Below, one piece after another: positions 43,403 through 51,799 of a DNA stretch of 64,000 bases. The notes under the pieces were generated by a model. It made no database searches. It was not told the origin of the DNA and was given only the letters and a program-made list of their open reading frames with translations. Source of the stretch: Paraplanobispora takensis. Lineage in GTDB: Bacteria > Actinomycetota > Actinomycetes > Streptosporangiales > Streptosporangiaceae. Numbering within the stretch: position 1 is the stretch's first letter; every line of letters begins with the position of its first letter. Location of the stretch: NCBI RefSeq assembly GCF_016863195.1, contig NZ_BOOK01000021.1, positions 1-64,000 on the forward strand, in the 5' to 3' direction. A program made the translations under genes and the position numbers.

Positions 43403-44011
43403 ATGACGCGCAAGAGCCGGACGGACCGGCGCGTGGATCTCATCGATGCGGCACGCCGCGCCATCATCAGGCACGGCACCGAGGGTGTGGGACTCAACCA
43501 CGTCGCCGAGGAGGCGGGACTGACCTCCGGCGCCGTGCTCTACCACTACCCCAACCTCGGCGAACTGCTGGTGGACGCCCACCACGCGGGCATGGAGCGC
43601 TTCTACGAACTGCGGCTCAAGCGCATCAGCGGCATGCGCGACCCGGTGGAGAAGCTCGTCGTGACCATCCGCTCCGGGCTGCCGCACGGCCCGGACGATC
43701 CGGACGTGCGGCTGCTCAACGAGCTGGGCGGCGCCGCGGCCCGCAACCGCATGTACGCGCTGCTGCTCACCACGCTCTACGATCGGCAGGTCGCCATGTA
43801 CCAGAGCATTCTGGAGACCGGCGGCGCGCTGGGGACCTTCACGCTGACCGACGACTCTCTGGTCATCGCGCGCAACCTGGTCGCGCTCGAGGATGCGTAC
43901 GGTTACCGCATAACGGCCCGCCACCCGGTTATCGGCCCTGACGAGGCGGTCGACCTCATCCTCGCCTACGCCCGGACGGCCACGGGCAACCCGCTGAAGA
44001 CGTCTCATTGA
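43403..44011 (+). CDS. TetR-family regulator
   Basis: The 202-residue protein has an N-terminal helix-turn-helix ([40 protein letters not shown]). The C-terminal part is the ligand/dimer domain ([25 protein letters not shown]). It is probably the local repressor of the glycosyltransferase-dehydrogenase operon and perhaps the Pot-like operon. Its stop overlaps the convergent ATPase stop by 7 bp. Confidence 0.9.
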   Translation: MTRKSRTDRRVDLIDAARRAIIRHGTEGVGLNHVAEEAGLTSGAVLYHYPNLGELLVDAHHAGMERFYELRLKRISGMRDPVEKLVVTIRSGLPHGPDDPDVRLLNELGGAAARNRMYALLLTTLYDRQVAMYQSILETGGALGTFTLTDDSLVIARNLVALEDAYGYRITARHPVIGPDEAVDLILAYARTATGNPLKTSH

Positions 44012-45042
44012 GGCACCAGGACCCCGTCCCCCGCCGCCCACGACAGGTTCACCTGCGCACCGGCCCGGATCGGCGTGGCCCCCTGGGTGGCCGCCAGGAC
44101 CGGCTCCGCGCGGCCCGGCACGGCGACCGAGACGTGCGACACGCCGCCGTAGAAGCTCACGTCGGCGACCTCGCCCTTCAGCACCCCTTCCCCGTCCCGC
44201 CCGCCGTCCAGCCGCAGCCGCTCGGGCCGTACGGCCAGCAGCGCCGGAGTGCCGTCGGGCAGGTCGGAGGAGCCGGGCAGCACCCCGAGGCCGTCTGAGG
44301 CCAGGCCGACCGAGCACGCCCGCCCGGAGAAGATGTTGTTGGCCCCCACGAACCCCGCGACGAACGGGGTGCGCGGCCGCTCGTAGAGCGCCACCGGCGC
44401 GTCCACCTGCTCGACCCGGCCCGCGCTGAAGACCGCGATCCGGTCGGCCAGCGACATGGCCTCCTCCTGGTCGTGGGTGACCACGACGAAGGTGATGCCG
44501 ACCTCGTGCTGCAGCCGCTTGAGCTCCAGCTGCATCTCCGCGCGCACCTTCTTGTCCAGGGCCGACAGCGGCTCGTCCAGCAGCAGCAGCCGCGGCCGCT
44601 TGACGATCGCGCGGGCCAGCGCGACCCGCTGGCGCTGGCCGCCGGACAGCTGCTGCGGCCGGCGCCCGGCCATCGCGGACAGGCCCACCTTCTCCAGCAC
44701 CTCGGCGACCCGCGAGCGGACCTCCGCCTTCGGCAGCTTCTCGCGCTCCAGGCCGTAGGCGACGTTCCTTGCCACGGTCATGTGCGGGAACAGCGCGTAG
44801 GACTGGAACATCAGGTTGACCGGGCGGCGGTGCGCGGGGCGGCCCAGCAGGTCCTCCCCGTCGAGGGTGACGGCCCCGGAGTCCGGCGACTCGAACCCGG
44901 CCAGGATGCGCAGGAGCGTGGTCTTGCCGCAGCCGCTGGGGCCCAGAAGCGCGAAGAACTCGCCCTGGCGGATCTCCAGGGAGACGTCCGCCAGCGCCGT
45001 GACGTCGCCGAAGCGGCGGCTGACACCAGTGATCTGCAGCAT
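44005..45042 (-). CDS. Spermidine/putrescine-type ABC ATPase (PotA-like)
   Basis: The 345-residue protein has Walker [11 protein letters not shown]-loop [10 protein letters not shown], signature [15 protein letters not shown], Walker [13 protein letters not shown], switch His VTHDQEEAM and a C-terminal TOBE-like domain (about 250-345). The ATG at 45042 shares one base with the stop of the preceding permease (TGATG). Substrate range of this class includes polyamines, opines, iron and sugar-amine conjugates. Confidence 0.92.
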   Translation of the reverse strand: MLQITGVSRRFGDVTALADVSLEIRQGEFFALLGPSGCGKTTLLRILAGFESPDSGAVTLDGEDLLGRPAHRRPVNLMFQSYALFPHMTVARNVAYGLEREKLPKAEVRSRVAEVLEKVGLSAMAGRRPQQLSGGQRQRVALARAIVKRPRLLLLDEPLSALDKKVRAEMQLELKRLQHEVGITFVVVTHDQEEAMSLADRIAVFSAGRVEQVDAPVALYERPRTPFVAGFVGANNIFSGRACSVGLASDGLGVLPGSSDLPDGTPALLAVRPERLRLDGGRDGEGVLKGEVADVSFYGGVSHVSVAVPGRAEPVLAATQGATPIRAGAQVNLSWAAGDGVLVPQ

Positions 45043-45824
45043 CAGGAAAGGGACTCCGTCAGTCGGGTCATCCGCTGGGCCACGATCACCACGGTGAAGC
45101 TCACGGCCAGCAGCAGCGTGGCCAGCGCGTTGATCTCGGGGGTGACCCCGAAACGGACCATTGAGTAGATGACGATGGGCAGGGTCGGCTCCGTCGGCGC
45201 CGCGGTGAAGAACGCGATGACGAACTCGTCGACGGACAGGGTGAAGGCCAGCAGGGCGCCGGCGGCGATCCCGGGAGCCAGCTGGGGCAGCGTGATCCGC
45301 AGGAAGGTCGTCACCGGACCGGCTCCCAGGTCCCGCGAGGCCTCCTCCAGGGAGGTGTCGGCGTGGGTGAGCCGGGTGCGGACCACCGCGGCCACGAACG
45401 CCATGCCGAACACCGTGTGCGCCAGCAGCACCGAGTGCAGGCCGAGGGTCATCTTGATCATTCCGTAGAAGACCAGCAGCCCGATGGCCAGCACGAGGTC
45501 GGGCAGTACGGCCGGCAGCACGCTGACCGCGTCCAGCAGCTTGGACCTGCTGTGGCGGGCCATGCCCACGGCCAGGAGCGTGCCCAGCACGGTCGCCAGG
45601 ACCGTGGCGCCCAGGGCGACGACCAGGGTGTTGACCAGTCCGTGGCGGATCTCGGCGTTGCCGGCCAGCTCGCCGTACCACTTCAGGCTGAAGCCCTCGA
45701 AGGAGTACGGCGAGTCGCCGGAGTTGAACGACATGAAGACCAGTACCGCGATGGGCGCGTACAGGAAGAGGTAGGTCGCCCAGAACGGGACGTACAGCAG
45801 GCGGGGTCTACGCACGGCGGGCAC
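45042..45824 (-). CDS. Spermidine/putrescine-type permease (PotC-like)
   Basis: The 260-residue protein has six membrane helices. The start reads [20 protein letters not shown], then [21 protein letters not shown], a PotC/PotI hallmark, and the EAA loop [21 protein letters not shown]. It overlaps the potB-like gene end by 17 bp. Confidence 0.93.
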   Translation of the reverse strand: MPAVRRPRLLYVPFWATYLFLYAPIAVLVFMSFNSGDSPYSFEGFSLKWYGELAGNAEIRHGLVNTLVVALGATVLATVLGTLLAVGMARHSRSKLLDAVSVLPAVLPDLVLAIGLLVFYGMIKMTLGLHSVLLAHTVFGMAFVAAVVRTRLTHADTSLEEASRDLGAGPVTTFLRITLPQLAPGIAAGALLAFTLSVDEFVIAFFTAAPTEPTLPIVIYSMVRFGVTPEINALATLLLAVSFTVVIVAQRMTRLTESLS

Positions 45825-46683
45825 TCCAGGCCTGCAGGAGCAGCAGGACGACCAGCACGGCGATCAGCGCCAGCGCGAGCGTCGAGCCGAACGGCCAGTC
45901 GCGCGCCTTGAGGAACTGGTCCCTGATCAGGTTGCCGACCATGATCGAACGGCCGCCGCCGAGCAGCTCGGGGATGATGAAGTTGCCGAAGCTCGGCACG
46001 AAGACGAACAGGCACCCGGTGACCACGCCCGGCAGGGTCAGCGGCAGCGTGACCGAGACGAACGTGCGGGCGGGCCGGGCGCCGAGGTTGGCCGAGGCCT
46101 CCCGGAGCTGCGGGTCGAGCTTCTCGATCGCGGCGTACAGCGGCAGCACCATCAACGGCAGGTAGGAGTAGACCAGGCCGGTGACGATCGTGCCCTGGTT
46201 GTACAGGAACTCGAACGGGCCCAGCCCCAGCTCCCCGAGCGTGGAGTTGACCAGCCCGGGACCGCTGAGCAGCACGATCCAGGCGTAGATCCGGACCAGG
46301 AAGTTCGTCCAGAACGGCAGCACGATCGCGACCAGCGCGACCGTCTTCCACTTCCGGGGGAGCATCGCGATCAGGTACGCCGTCGGGTATCCCACCAGCA
46401 GCGCGATCACCGTGGCGATCGTGGCCAGCCGCAGCGAGCCCAGGATGACGTCGAGATAGAGGGGGTCGAACAACCGGGTGAAGTTCTCCCCGGTCGCCTC
46501 GTAGACGACCCCGCCGAACCGGCCCCTGCGGAACAGCGTGTAGCTCAGGACCAGCGCCAGCGGGATCAGCAGCAGAACGATCAGATAGGTCAGGCCGGGA
46601 CCGAGGAAGACCAAGCGTCCCAGCGCACGCGACCGGCGCGACCGCGATGCCGCGGCCGCGCCGGAGACGGTGGAACGTGTCAC
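45808..46683 (-). CDS. Spermidine/putrescine-type permease (PotB-like)
   Basis: The 291-residue protein has six membrane helices after a basic N-tail. FRRGRFGGVVYEATGENFTRLF, VLPFWTNFLVRIYAWIVLL and the EAA loop REASANLGARPARTFVSVTLP are typical for PotB/PotH. The GTG at 46683 overlaps the binding-protein stop (GTGA). Confidence 0.93.
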   Translation of the reverse strand: MTRSTVSGAAAASRSRRSRALGRLVFLGPGLTYLIVLLLIPLALVLSYTLFRRGRFGGVVYEATGENFTRLFDPLYLDVILGSLRLATIATVIALLVGYPTAYLIAMLPRKWKTVALVAIVLPFWTNFLVRIYAWIVLLSGPGLVNSTLGELGLGPFEFLYNQGTIVTGLVYSYLPLMVLPLYAAIEKLDPQLREASANLGARPARTFVSVTLPLTLPGVVTGCLFVFVPSFGNFIIPELLGGGRSIMVGNLIRDQFLKARDWPFGSTLALALIAVLVVLLLLQAWSARRA

Positions 46684-47804
46684 TGTTGCGCCGCGACCTC
46701 GGTCGCCAGGCGGGTGAACTTCTGCGAGTCCTCGCCCAGGTCGATGATCGACTCACCCTGGAGCAGCTGCGCCGGGGTCATCTGCAGCGACGGCGTCTTG
46801 GCCTTCAGGTCGGCGTCGACGATGTCCATCGCGGCCTTGTTGGGCACGCTGTACAGGATGTTCGAGGCGGCCCAGCCGTGGACCTGCGGGTCCAGGATGT
46901 AGTTGATGAACGCGTGCGCGGCCTCCTTGTTCTTGGAGGACTTCAGCACGACCATCGTGTCCACCCAGAGGTCGCTGCCCTCCTTGGGGACCACGAAGTC
47001 GATGTTCTTCTCACCGGCCGGGCACCAGCCGTCCCACGCCTCGACCATCACGGCCTCGCCCTTCTTCAGGCGCTCGCCGAAGGTCGTGTCGTCGTAGGCC
47101 AGCAGGTTCGCCTTGGCCGCCAGGAGCTTCTCCTTGACCTTGGCGATCTCCTCGTCGCTGCGGGTGTTGACCGAGTAGCCGAGCGCCTTGATGGCGGGCA
47201 GGGCCAGCCAGCGCTCGGTGGTCATCATGGTGACCTTCTTCTTGGCCTCGGCCGGCGGGTCGAGCAGGTCGTTCCAGCTCGTCGGCGGCGTCTTCAGCAG
47301 GTCGGTGCGGTAGCAGATGCCGGTCGTGCCCCAGGTGTAGGGGACGGAGAAGACGTTGCCCTTGTCGTAGGAGAGCTCCTTGGCCTCGGGGAACAGGTTG
47401 GCCAGGTTCGGCACCAGCTCGGGGTGGATCGGCTCCAGCAGCCCGGCCTCGTTGAGGGCCTGGGCGTACTGGCCGGAGACGAAGGCCACGTCGAGACCGG
47501 TGTCGGTGCCCGAGGTGAGCTTGCCCATGATCGTCTCGTTGGTGTCGTGCAGGGTCACCTTCAGCTCGGTCTTGAGCTTCTCCTTGACCTGCTGCGGCAG
47601 CTCCTTGGGCGTGTAACCGTCCCAGACCGAGATCGTGACACTCTGCTTGGAAAGGTCCGCGTTGGGGTCGAGCTGGGCGGACGATGCGCTGGCGGCGGGC
47701 GCGGCGGTGTCGGCGGCCTCTCCGCCACAAGCCGAGACCGCGAGCGCGAGACCGGCGACCAGAGCGGCAGCCGGAAGACGACGGCTGTACCGGGAACGGG
47801 ACAC
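46680..47804 (-). CDS. Spermidine/putrescine-type binding lipoprotein (PotD-like)
   Basis: The 374-residue protein has a lipobox LALAVSACGG. The mature part reads VTISVWDGYTPKELPQ, TGLDVAFVSGQYAQAL, VFSVPYTWGTTGICYRTD and KNKEAAHAFINYILDP, the layout of PotD/PotF. The GTG at 47804 has AAGGAG about 8 nt upstream. It begins the operon potD-B-C-A. Whether it binds polyamines needs its pocket residues aligned; I could not do that reliably. Confidence 0.9.
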   Translation of the reverse strand: MSRSRYSRRLPAAALVAGLALAVSACGGEAADTAAPAASASSAQLDPNADLSKQSVTISVWDGYTPKELPQQVKEKLKTELKVTLHDTNETIMGKLTSGTDTGLDVAFVSGQYAQALNEAGLLEPIHPELVPNLANLFPEAKELSYDKGNVFSVPYTWGTTGICYRTDLLKTPPTSWNDLLDPPAEAKKKVTMMTTERWLALPAIKALGYSVNTRSDEEIAKVKEKLLAAKANLLAYDDTTFGERLKKGEAVMVEAWDGWCPAGEKNIDFVVPKEGSDLWVDTMVVLKSSKNKEAAHAFINYILDPQVHGWAASNILYSVPNKAAMDIVDADLKAKTPSLQMTPAQLLQGESIIDLGEDSQKFTRLATEVAAQQ

Positions 47805-47875
47805 GGCCGCTACTCCTTCAAAATTCAGATTTATGGAGCGGTCCGGCGATAAGGACACGACAGACCAAAGCAGGA

Positions 47876-47906
47876 GTGTTGCAGGCAACATCAACATCGG
47901 CAACAC
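47876..47906. promoter_or_regulatory. Inverted repeat between the Pot-like and kinase operons
   Basis: GTGTTGC (47876-47882) mirrors GCAACAC (47900-47906), with an inner GTTGC-AG-GCAAC palindrome at 47878-47889. It lies between divergent operons, 71 nt before potD's start and upstream of the kinase gene. A common regulator site is inferred. Confidence 0.5.
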
Positions 47907-47933
47907 TTTTCATGACATCGTCACATTGGAAGT

Positions 47934-49028
47934 TTGATCTGCCTGTTGAACCGATCTTCAATATGGGAGCGGCTCGCCACCGTCCCCCGCGCCGGCGACG
48001 GACGGACCGTCGACCTCCTGATGGCCCTGACCTCGGAGATCCCTCCGCCGTACGTCGTACGGCGCTTCCACCCGCTCCCCGAGACGCCCCCAGGAGCCGC
48101 TGAACGGGGCTTCGATGTGGATCAGACGAATCATTCCGTCGTCGTCGGCGAGAGCGTGGTCGTCAAGTGGCTCACCCCGCCCGCCCCGCTCCCCCAGCCG
48201 ACCCCCGAGGCGTTCGCCCACCTGACCGCGGTGGGCTTCACCGCCACGGCGGCGCCGTACGCGGCGATCTCCCGCGACGGGGAGCTCCTGGCGCTGGTGA
48301 CCGCCTACCTGCCGGACGCCCGCGACGGCTGGGAGTGGTGCGTGGACGAGGCCGCCGCCGGCCGCACCGCCTTCGCCGCCGACCTGGGCCTGCTCGCCGC
48401 CGACCTGCACGCCGCCCTGGCCACCCCGTCCCCGGCCTTCCCCGACCCGGTACGGCTCTCGCCCGCCTCGCCGGGCCCGTGGCCCGGCCGCGCCCGGACC
48501 GCGCTGCGCGAGGCGCTGGAGCTGACCGACGGCGAGGACGGCCGGTGGCTGGCCGCCCGCGCGGACCGCGTGGAGCGCGACTTCCACGCCCTGGAGGATC
48601 CCGGCGCGACCCCGCTGATCCGCATCCACGGCGACCTGCACGTCGGCCAGATCCTCAGGTGGCGGGACGGGTACGCGGTGATCGACTTCGACGGCAACCC
48701 GACGGTCTCCGACACCGACCGCCACCAGCCGGCCGCCCGCGACCTCGCCCAGCTCACCACCAGCCTGGAGCACGCCGGCCAGGTCGCCGTCAGACGCCGG
48801 GACGCCGACCCCGCCGCGGTCGGGCGCTGGGCGGCCGAGGCGGTCGGCTCGCTGGAGGACGCCTACAGACGGCGCCTGCGCGAGCGCGGTCACGCGGACC
48901 TGCTCCACGACGGGCTGCTGCGGGCCTTCGCCGTCGAGCAGGAGTGCCGCGAGCTCATCTACGCCGCCAGGCATCTGCCACGCTGGCGGTACGCGCCCAT
49001 GGGCGTGCTGCGGTCCTGGTATGCCTGA
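47934..49028 (+). CDS. Aminoglycoside-phosphotransferase-fold kinase, glucosamine-kinase-like
   Basis: The protein is up to 364 residues. VVGESVVVKW supplies the ATP Lys, HGDLHVGQIL the catalytic Asp, and VIDFDGNP the metal Asp. VDQTNHSVVVGE and the C-terminal ECRELIYAARHLPRWRYAP match what I recall of the actinobacterial glucosamine kinase (GlcNK) family, including a Glu and Trp eleven residues apart that contact glucosamine there. The N-terminal region is shorter than I recall for that family, by roughly 70-80 residues. The start is uncertain: TTG codons at 47934 or 47946, or ATG at 48021. It runs with the SIS gene. Confidence 0.78.
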   Translation: MICLLNRSSIWERLATVPRAGDGRTVDLLMALTSEIPPPYVVRRFHPLPETPPGAAERGFDVDQTNHSVVVGESVVVKWLTPPAPLPQPTPEAFAHLTAVGFTATAAPYAAISRDGELLALVTAYLPDARDGWEWCVDEAAAGRTAFAADLGLLAADLHAALATPSPAFPDPVRLSPASPGPWPGRARTALREALELTDGEDGRWLAARADRVERDFHALEDPGATPLIRIHGDLHVGQILRWRDGYAVIDFDGNPTVSDTDRHQPAARDLAQLTTSLEHAGQVAVRRRDADPAAVGRWAAEAVGSLEDAYRRRLRERGHADLLHDGLLRAFAVEQECRELIYAARHLPRWRYAPMGVLRSWYA

Positions 49029-49077
49029 GAGACACAACCGAGAGACACGACCGCACCCCCGACCCGAAGGAGCGCAT

Positions 49078-50034
49078 GTGAACGCCGAGCTGTATCTCGC
49101 CGACCTGGAGGCCAAACCGGCCGCCCTGGCCGAGCTCGCCGACGCGTTGGAGGCCGCCGACCCGTTCGAGCCGGTCCCGGACGGCATCCGGCGGGTGGTC
49201 TTCCTCGGCATGGGCAGCTCCCGCTACGCGGCCCGGGTCGCCGCGCTCCACCTGCGGGCCGCCGGCTTCGACGCGGTCGCGGAGTACGCCTCCGCCACGG
49301 TCTCCTATCCCGCGACCCCGGACACCCTGGTCGTCGCCATCTCCGCCACCGGCGGCAGCCGGGAGACCCTGGACGCGGTGGCCCGCTATCGCGACCGGGC
49401 CCCGGTGCTGGCCATGACCAACCGGCCCGGCTCGCCCATCGCCGAGAACGCCGACCTGGTGGTCCCGATGCTCGCCGGCGAGGAACACGGCGGGGTGGCC
49501 TGCCGTACGTTCCAGCACACGATCGCCCTGCTGATGTCCCTGCGCAACCGCCTGACCCGCACCGACACGGACGTGCCCGCGCTGCTGTACCGCGCCGCGG
49601 AGGCGACGTCGGACCTGCTGGACCGGCGCGGCGAGTGGCTGGAGTCCGCGTCGGACCTGCTCGACGGCCCGGACGGCGTCTACACGCTCGCCCCCGCCGA
49701 GCGGCTGTCCTCGGCCGAGCAGTCGGCCCTGATGGTCCGCGAGGGCCCCCGCCGGGCGGCCACCGCCTGCGAGACGGGCGACTGGTCCCACGTCGACGTC
49801 TACCTCACCAAGACCCTCGACTACCGCGCCCTGGTGTTCCCCGGTTCCCCCTACGACGACCAGGCCATGGACTGGATCCGCCAGCGCGGTTCCACCGTCC
49901 TGACCGTCGGCGGAGACCTTCCCGGGGCCAAGTCCGCCATCCGCTACCGCCACGACCACGACCCCGACGTCTCCCTGCTGACCGAGACCCTGGTGGCCGA
50001 ACTCATCGCCGCCCGCTGGTGGCTCGCCGGGTAG
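49078..50034 (+). CDS. SIS-domain sugar isomerase/deglycase-like protein
   Basis: The 318-residue product has two SIS domains like the isomerase half of GlmS, without a glutaminase domain: VVFLGMGSSRYAARVAAL, VVAISATGGSRETLDAV, LAMTNRPGSPIAENADLVV and AGEEHGGVACRTFQHTIALL. Such stand-alone proteins include glucosamine-6-phosphate deaminases and fructosamine-6-phosphate deglycases. The GTG at 49078 has AAGGAG about 7 nt upstream. It follows the kinase by 49 nt, which suggests phosphorylation and then cleavage or isomerisation of an amino sugar. Confidence 0.88.
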   Translation: MNAELYLADLEAKPAALAELADALEAADPFEPVPDGIRRVVFLGMGSSRYAARVAALHLRAAGFDAVAEYASATVSYPATPDTLVVAISATGGSRETLDAVARYRDRAPVLAMTNRPGSPIAENADLVVPMLAGEEHGGVACRTFQHTIALLMSLRNRLTRTDTDVPALLYRAAEATSDLLDRRGEWLESASDLLDGPDGVYTLAPAERLSSAEQSALMVREGPRRAATACETGDWSHVDVYLTKTLDYRALVFPGSPYDDQAMDWIRQRGSTVLTVGGDLPGAKSAIRYRHDHDPDVSLLTETLVAELIAARWWLAG

Positions 50035-50308
50035 GCGCCGGGTACGGCGCAGATTCAGACCGAGGCACCGGCGCCGGTACGGCGAGACCGTGAACGGCGG
50101 CACTCGGCGCCGCATGTACGGCGAGCAGGCCGGGGTGGGCGGGGTCGGGGGTGTTCGATAGCGGGGTGCGCGCTGGAGGCATGGTCGTGCTGTGAGGGCG
50201 GCTGAAGCGAGGTGCGGGGCCGTTCAGGGCTGCTCGCCGTAGCCTTGCGGCTTTGCCTGCGGGAAGGAGCTCAGGGCTGATCGCCGTAGCTCGCGCCCGG
50301 GGTCCGGA

Positions 50309-50947
50309 TCAGTCGTCCCACAAGGCGGGGTCCGGCCACTTGCTCCTGCGGTCGGAGTCGGTCAGCGGCCGATGGTGCGTGACGGCGATCAGAGCACCCG
50401 AGGCATCGAAGCCTCGGAACTCGGCGCTGTCGTCGACGTGGCGGATCGGGTGGGGCACGGTGACCAGGCCGCCGGGTGGAACGGGGACGTCGATGGCCTC
50501 TCCGGCATAGCGCACCTGCACGGCGGCCACCTGCCGCGTGGCCATCACCGTCAGGTCGGTCACCCACTCGGTGTCGGGCTTGTCGAGCCGGGCCGACAGA
50601 TCTCTCAGGTGGTTGCCGCGCCAGGTGGGCAGCGGCTCATCGGGCCGGTGCAGCACCCACTCCGGCATGCCGCCTCCTCCCGAGGTGGGAGGCGGGTACT
50701 GCCACTGCCCGGCCGGGGAGCGCACCACCAGATAGGTGTCGTCGTAGAGTTCGCCGTCTTCGCGATCGCGGAACAGCACGACCAGCGACCCGTAGCGGCC
50801 CCACCGGCCCGCCGCGGCGATCGCGGCCGAGCCGGGCGGGAGGGTCGCCGGAAGGGGCGGCGGGCCGTGGTCGAGGGCGTCGAACGCATCCTCCTCATCG
50901 ACGAGCCGATAGGACTCGTCAGAGATCTCCCACTCCGCAGGCGCCAT
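50309..50947 (-). CDS. Hypothetical protein, 212 residues
   Basis: I recognise no family. It is soluble and acidic, with an acidic start (EWEISDESYRLVDEEDAFDAL), a beta-rich middle (SLVVLFRDREDGELYDDTYLVV), a Gly/Pro segment and the end HHRPLTDSDRRSKWPDPALWDD. There are no membrane segments or nucleotide motifs. Start ATG at 50947. It stands alone between the SIS gene and the incomplete conservon 3. Confidence 0.6.
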   Translation of the reverse strand: MAPAEWEISDESYRLVDEEDAFDALDHGPPPLPATLPPGSAAIAAAGRWGRYGSLVVLFRDREDGELYDDTYLVVRSPAGQWQYPPPTSGGGGMPEWVLHRPDEPLPTWRGNHLRDLSARLDKPDTEWVTDLTVMATRQVAAVQVRYAGEAIDVPVPPGGLVTVPHPIRHVDDSAEFRGFDASGALIAVTHHRPLTDSDRRSKWPDPALWDD

Positions 50948-51382
50948 GTGTCTCAGCGTAACGACGCCCAGGTCACGCCTTCAGGGATGTGGCGCCTCCC
51001 GCCGTCGACGTGTTCCGTGTTCGCCGATCAGCCCTGGGCTCCTTCCCGCACGATGGCTTCAGCTACGGCGGTCCGCCGTGAACGGCCCCGCGTCTGCGCT
51101 TCAGCCGCCCACCGCCCTCTGGTCGTCCGGGAAAGGGCCGCGCCATACGGTCCGCATGGGTACGGCGGTGCGCGAGGAGTGCGGAGCGGGCGGGTGTGGA
51201 GGCCGGCGTGTAGAAGGACCGCACTCCGTGCGCCCGCCAGGCCTCAGGCCTGATGAACGAGACATCGGCTGAGACGGCCGGCCGGAACAGCTGCCCGCAC
51301 GGCACGACCATGTCTCCCACCACGGCCGGGAGCGTTTCGGCAAGGGCGACGACCTCTCCCCGGCAGGGAAGGCCGCCCGGCG
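50948..51382. other. 435-bp gap where cvnB/cvnD would be expected
   Basis: No GTPase P-loop or roadblock sequence is seen on either strand, so nothing remains of a CvnD gene after cvnC3. Frames are short and unlike any protein I know. Confidence 0.6.
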
Positions 51383-51796
51383 TCACAGGCGGCGGAGGCC
51401 GCTGAGGACGCGTTCCAGGAGGCCGAGGTCGGGACCGCGTTCCTGGATCTGGGGGTGGTAGATCCGGACCAGGCCCTCGGACTCCATGTCGGAGATCAGG
51501 ACTCGGGCGACGCCCAGGGGGATGCCGAGGAGGGCGGAGACCTCGGCGACCGAGCGGACTTGGCGGCACAGCTGGCTGATCGCGCGGTATTCGCGGGTGA
51601 AGGACATGCCGAGCGTGCCGGAGGTCGCCGAGGAGACGAGGGCCTCCATGGCGAGCTGGCTGCGCGGAGCGGTCCTGCCGCCGGTGACGGCGTACATCCG
51701 CACCAGCGAGCTCTCCTCTTCCTGCGGCGGTCCTCCGTAAGGCGGGCCGTAGCCGTCGGCCCCGCCCCGGGGGTCGTTCCAGTGGGGACCTGTCAT
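51383..51796 (-). CDS. Conservon 3 DUF742 protein (CvnC), no GTPase partner
   Basis: The 137-residue protein has a Gly/Pro-rich N-tail (about 35 residues), then SLVRMYAVTGGRTAPRSQLA, LCRQVRSVAEVSALLGI, PLGVARVLISDMESEGLV and the usual end LLERVLSGLRRL. It starts 3 nt after the kinase stop, so it is directly downstream of the kinase, with no cvnB between them and no cvnD after. The end is conserved although here it does not encode a GTPase start in the other frame. Confidence 0.9.
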   Translation of the reverse strand: MTGPHWNDPRGGADGYGPPYGGPPQEEESSLVRMYAVTGGRTAPRSQLAMEALVSSATSGTLGMSFTREYRAISQLCRQVRSVAEVSALLGIPLGVARVLISDMESEGLVRIYHPQIQERGPDLGLLERVLSGLRRL

Positions 51797-51799
51797 GGC

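Noticed and set aside
50035-50308. Possible small gene after the SIS gene
   Set aside because: Frames are short and unsupported. The stretch contains only GCCGTAGC-like short repeats.
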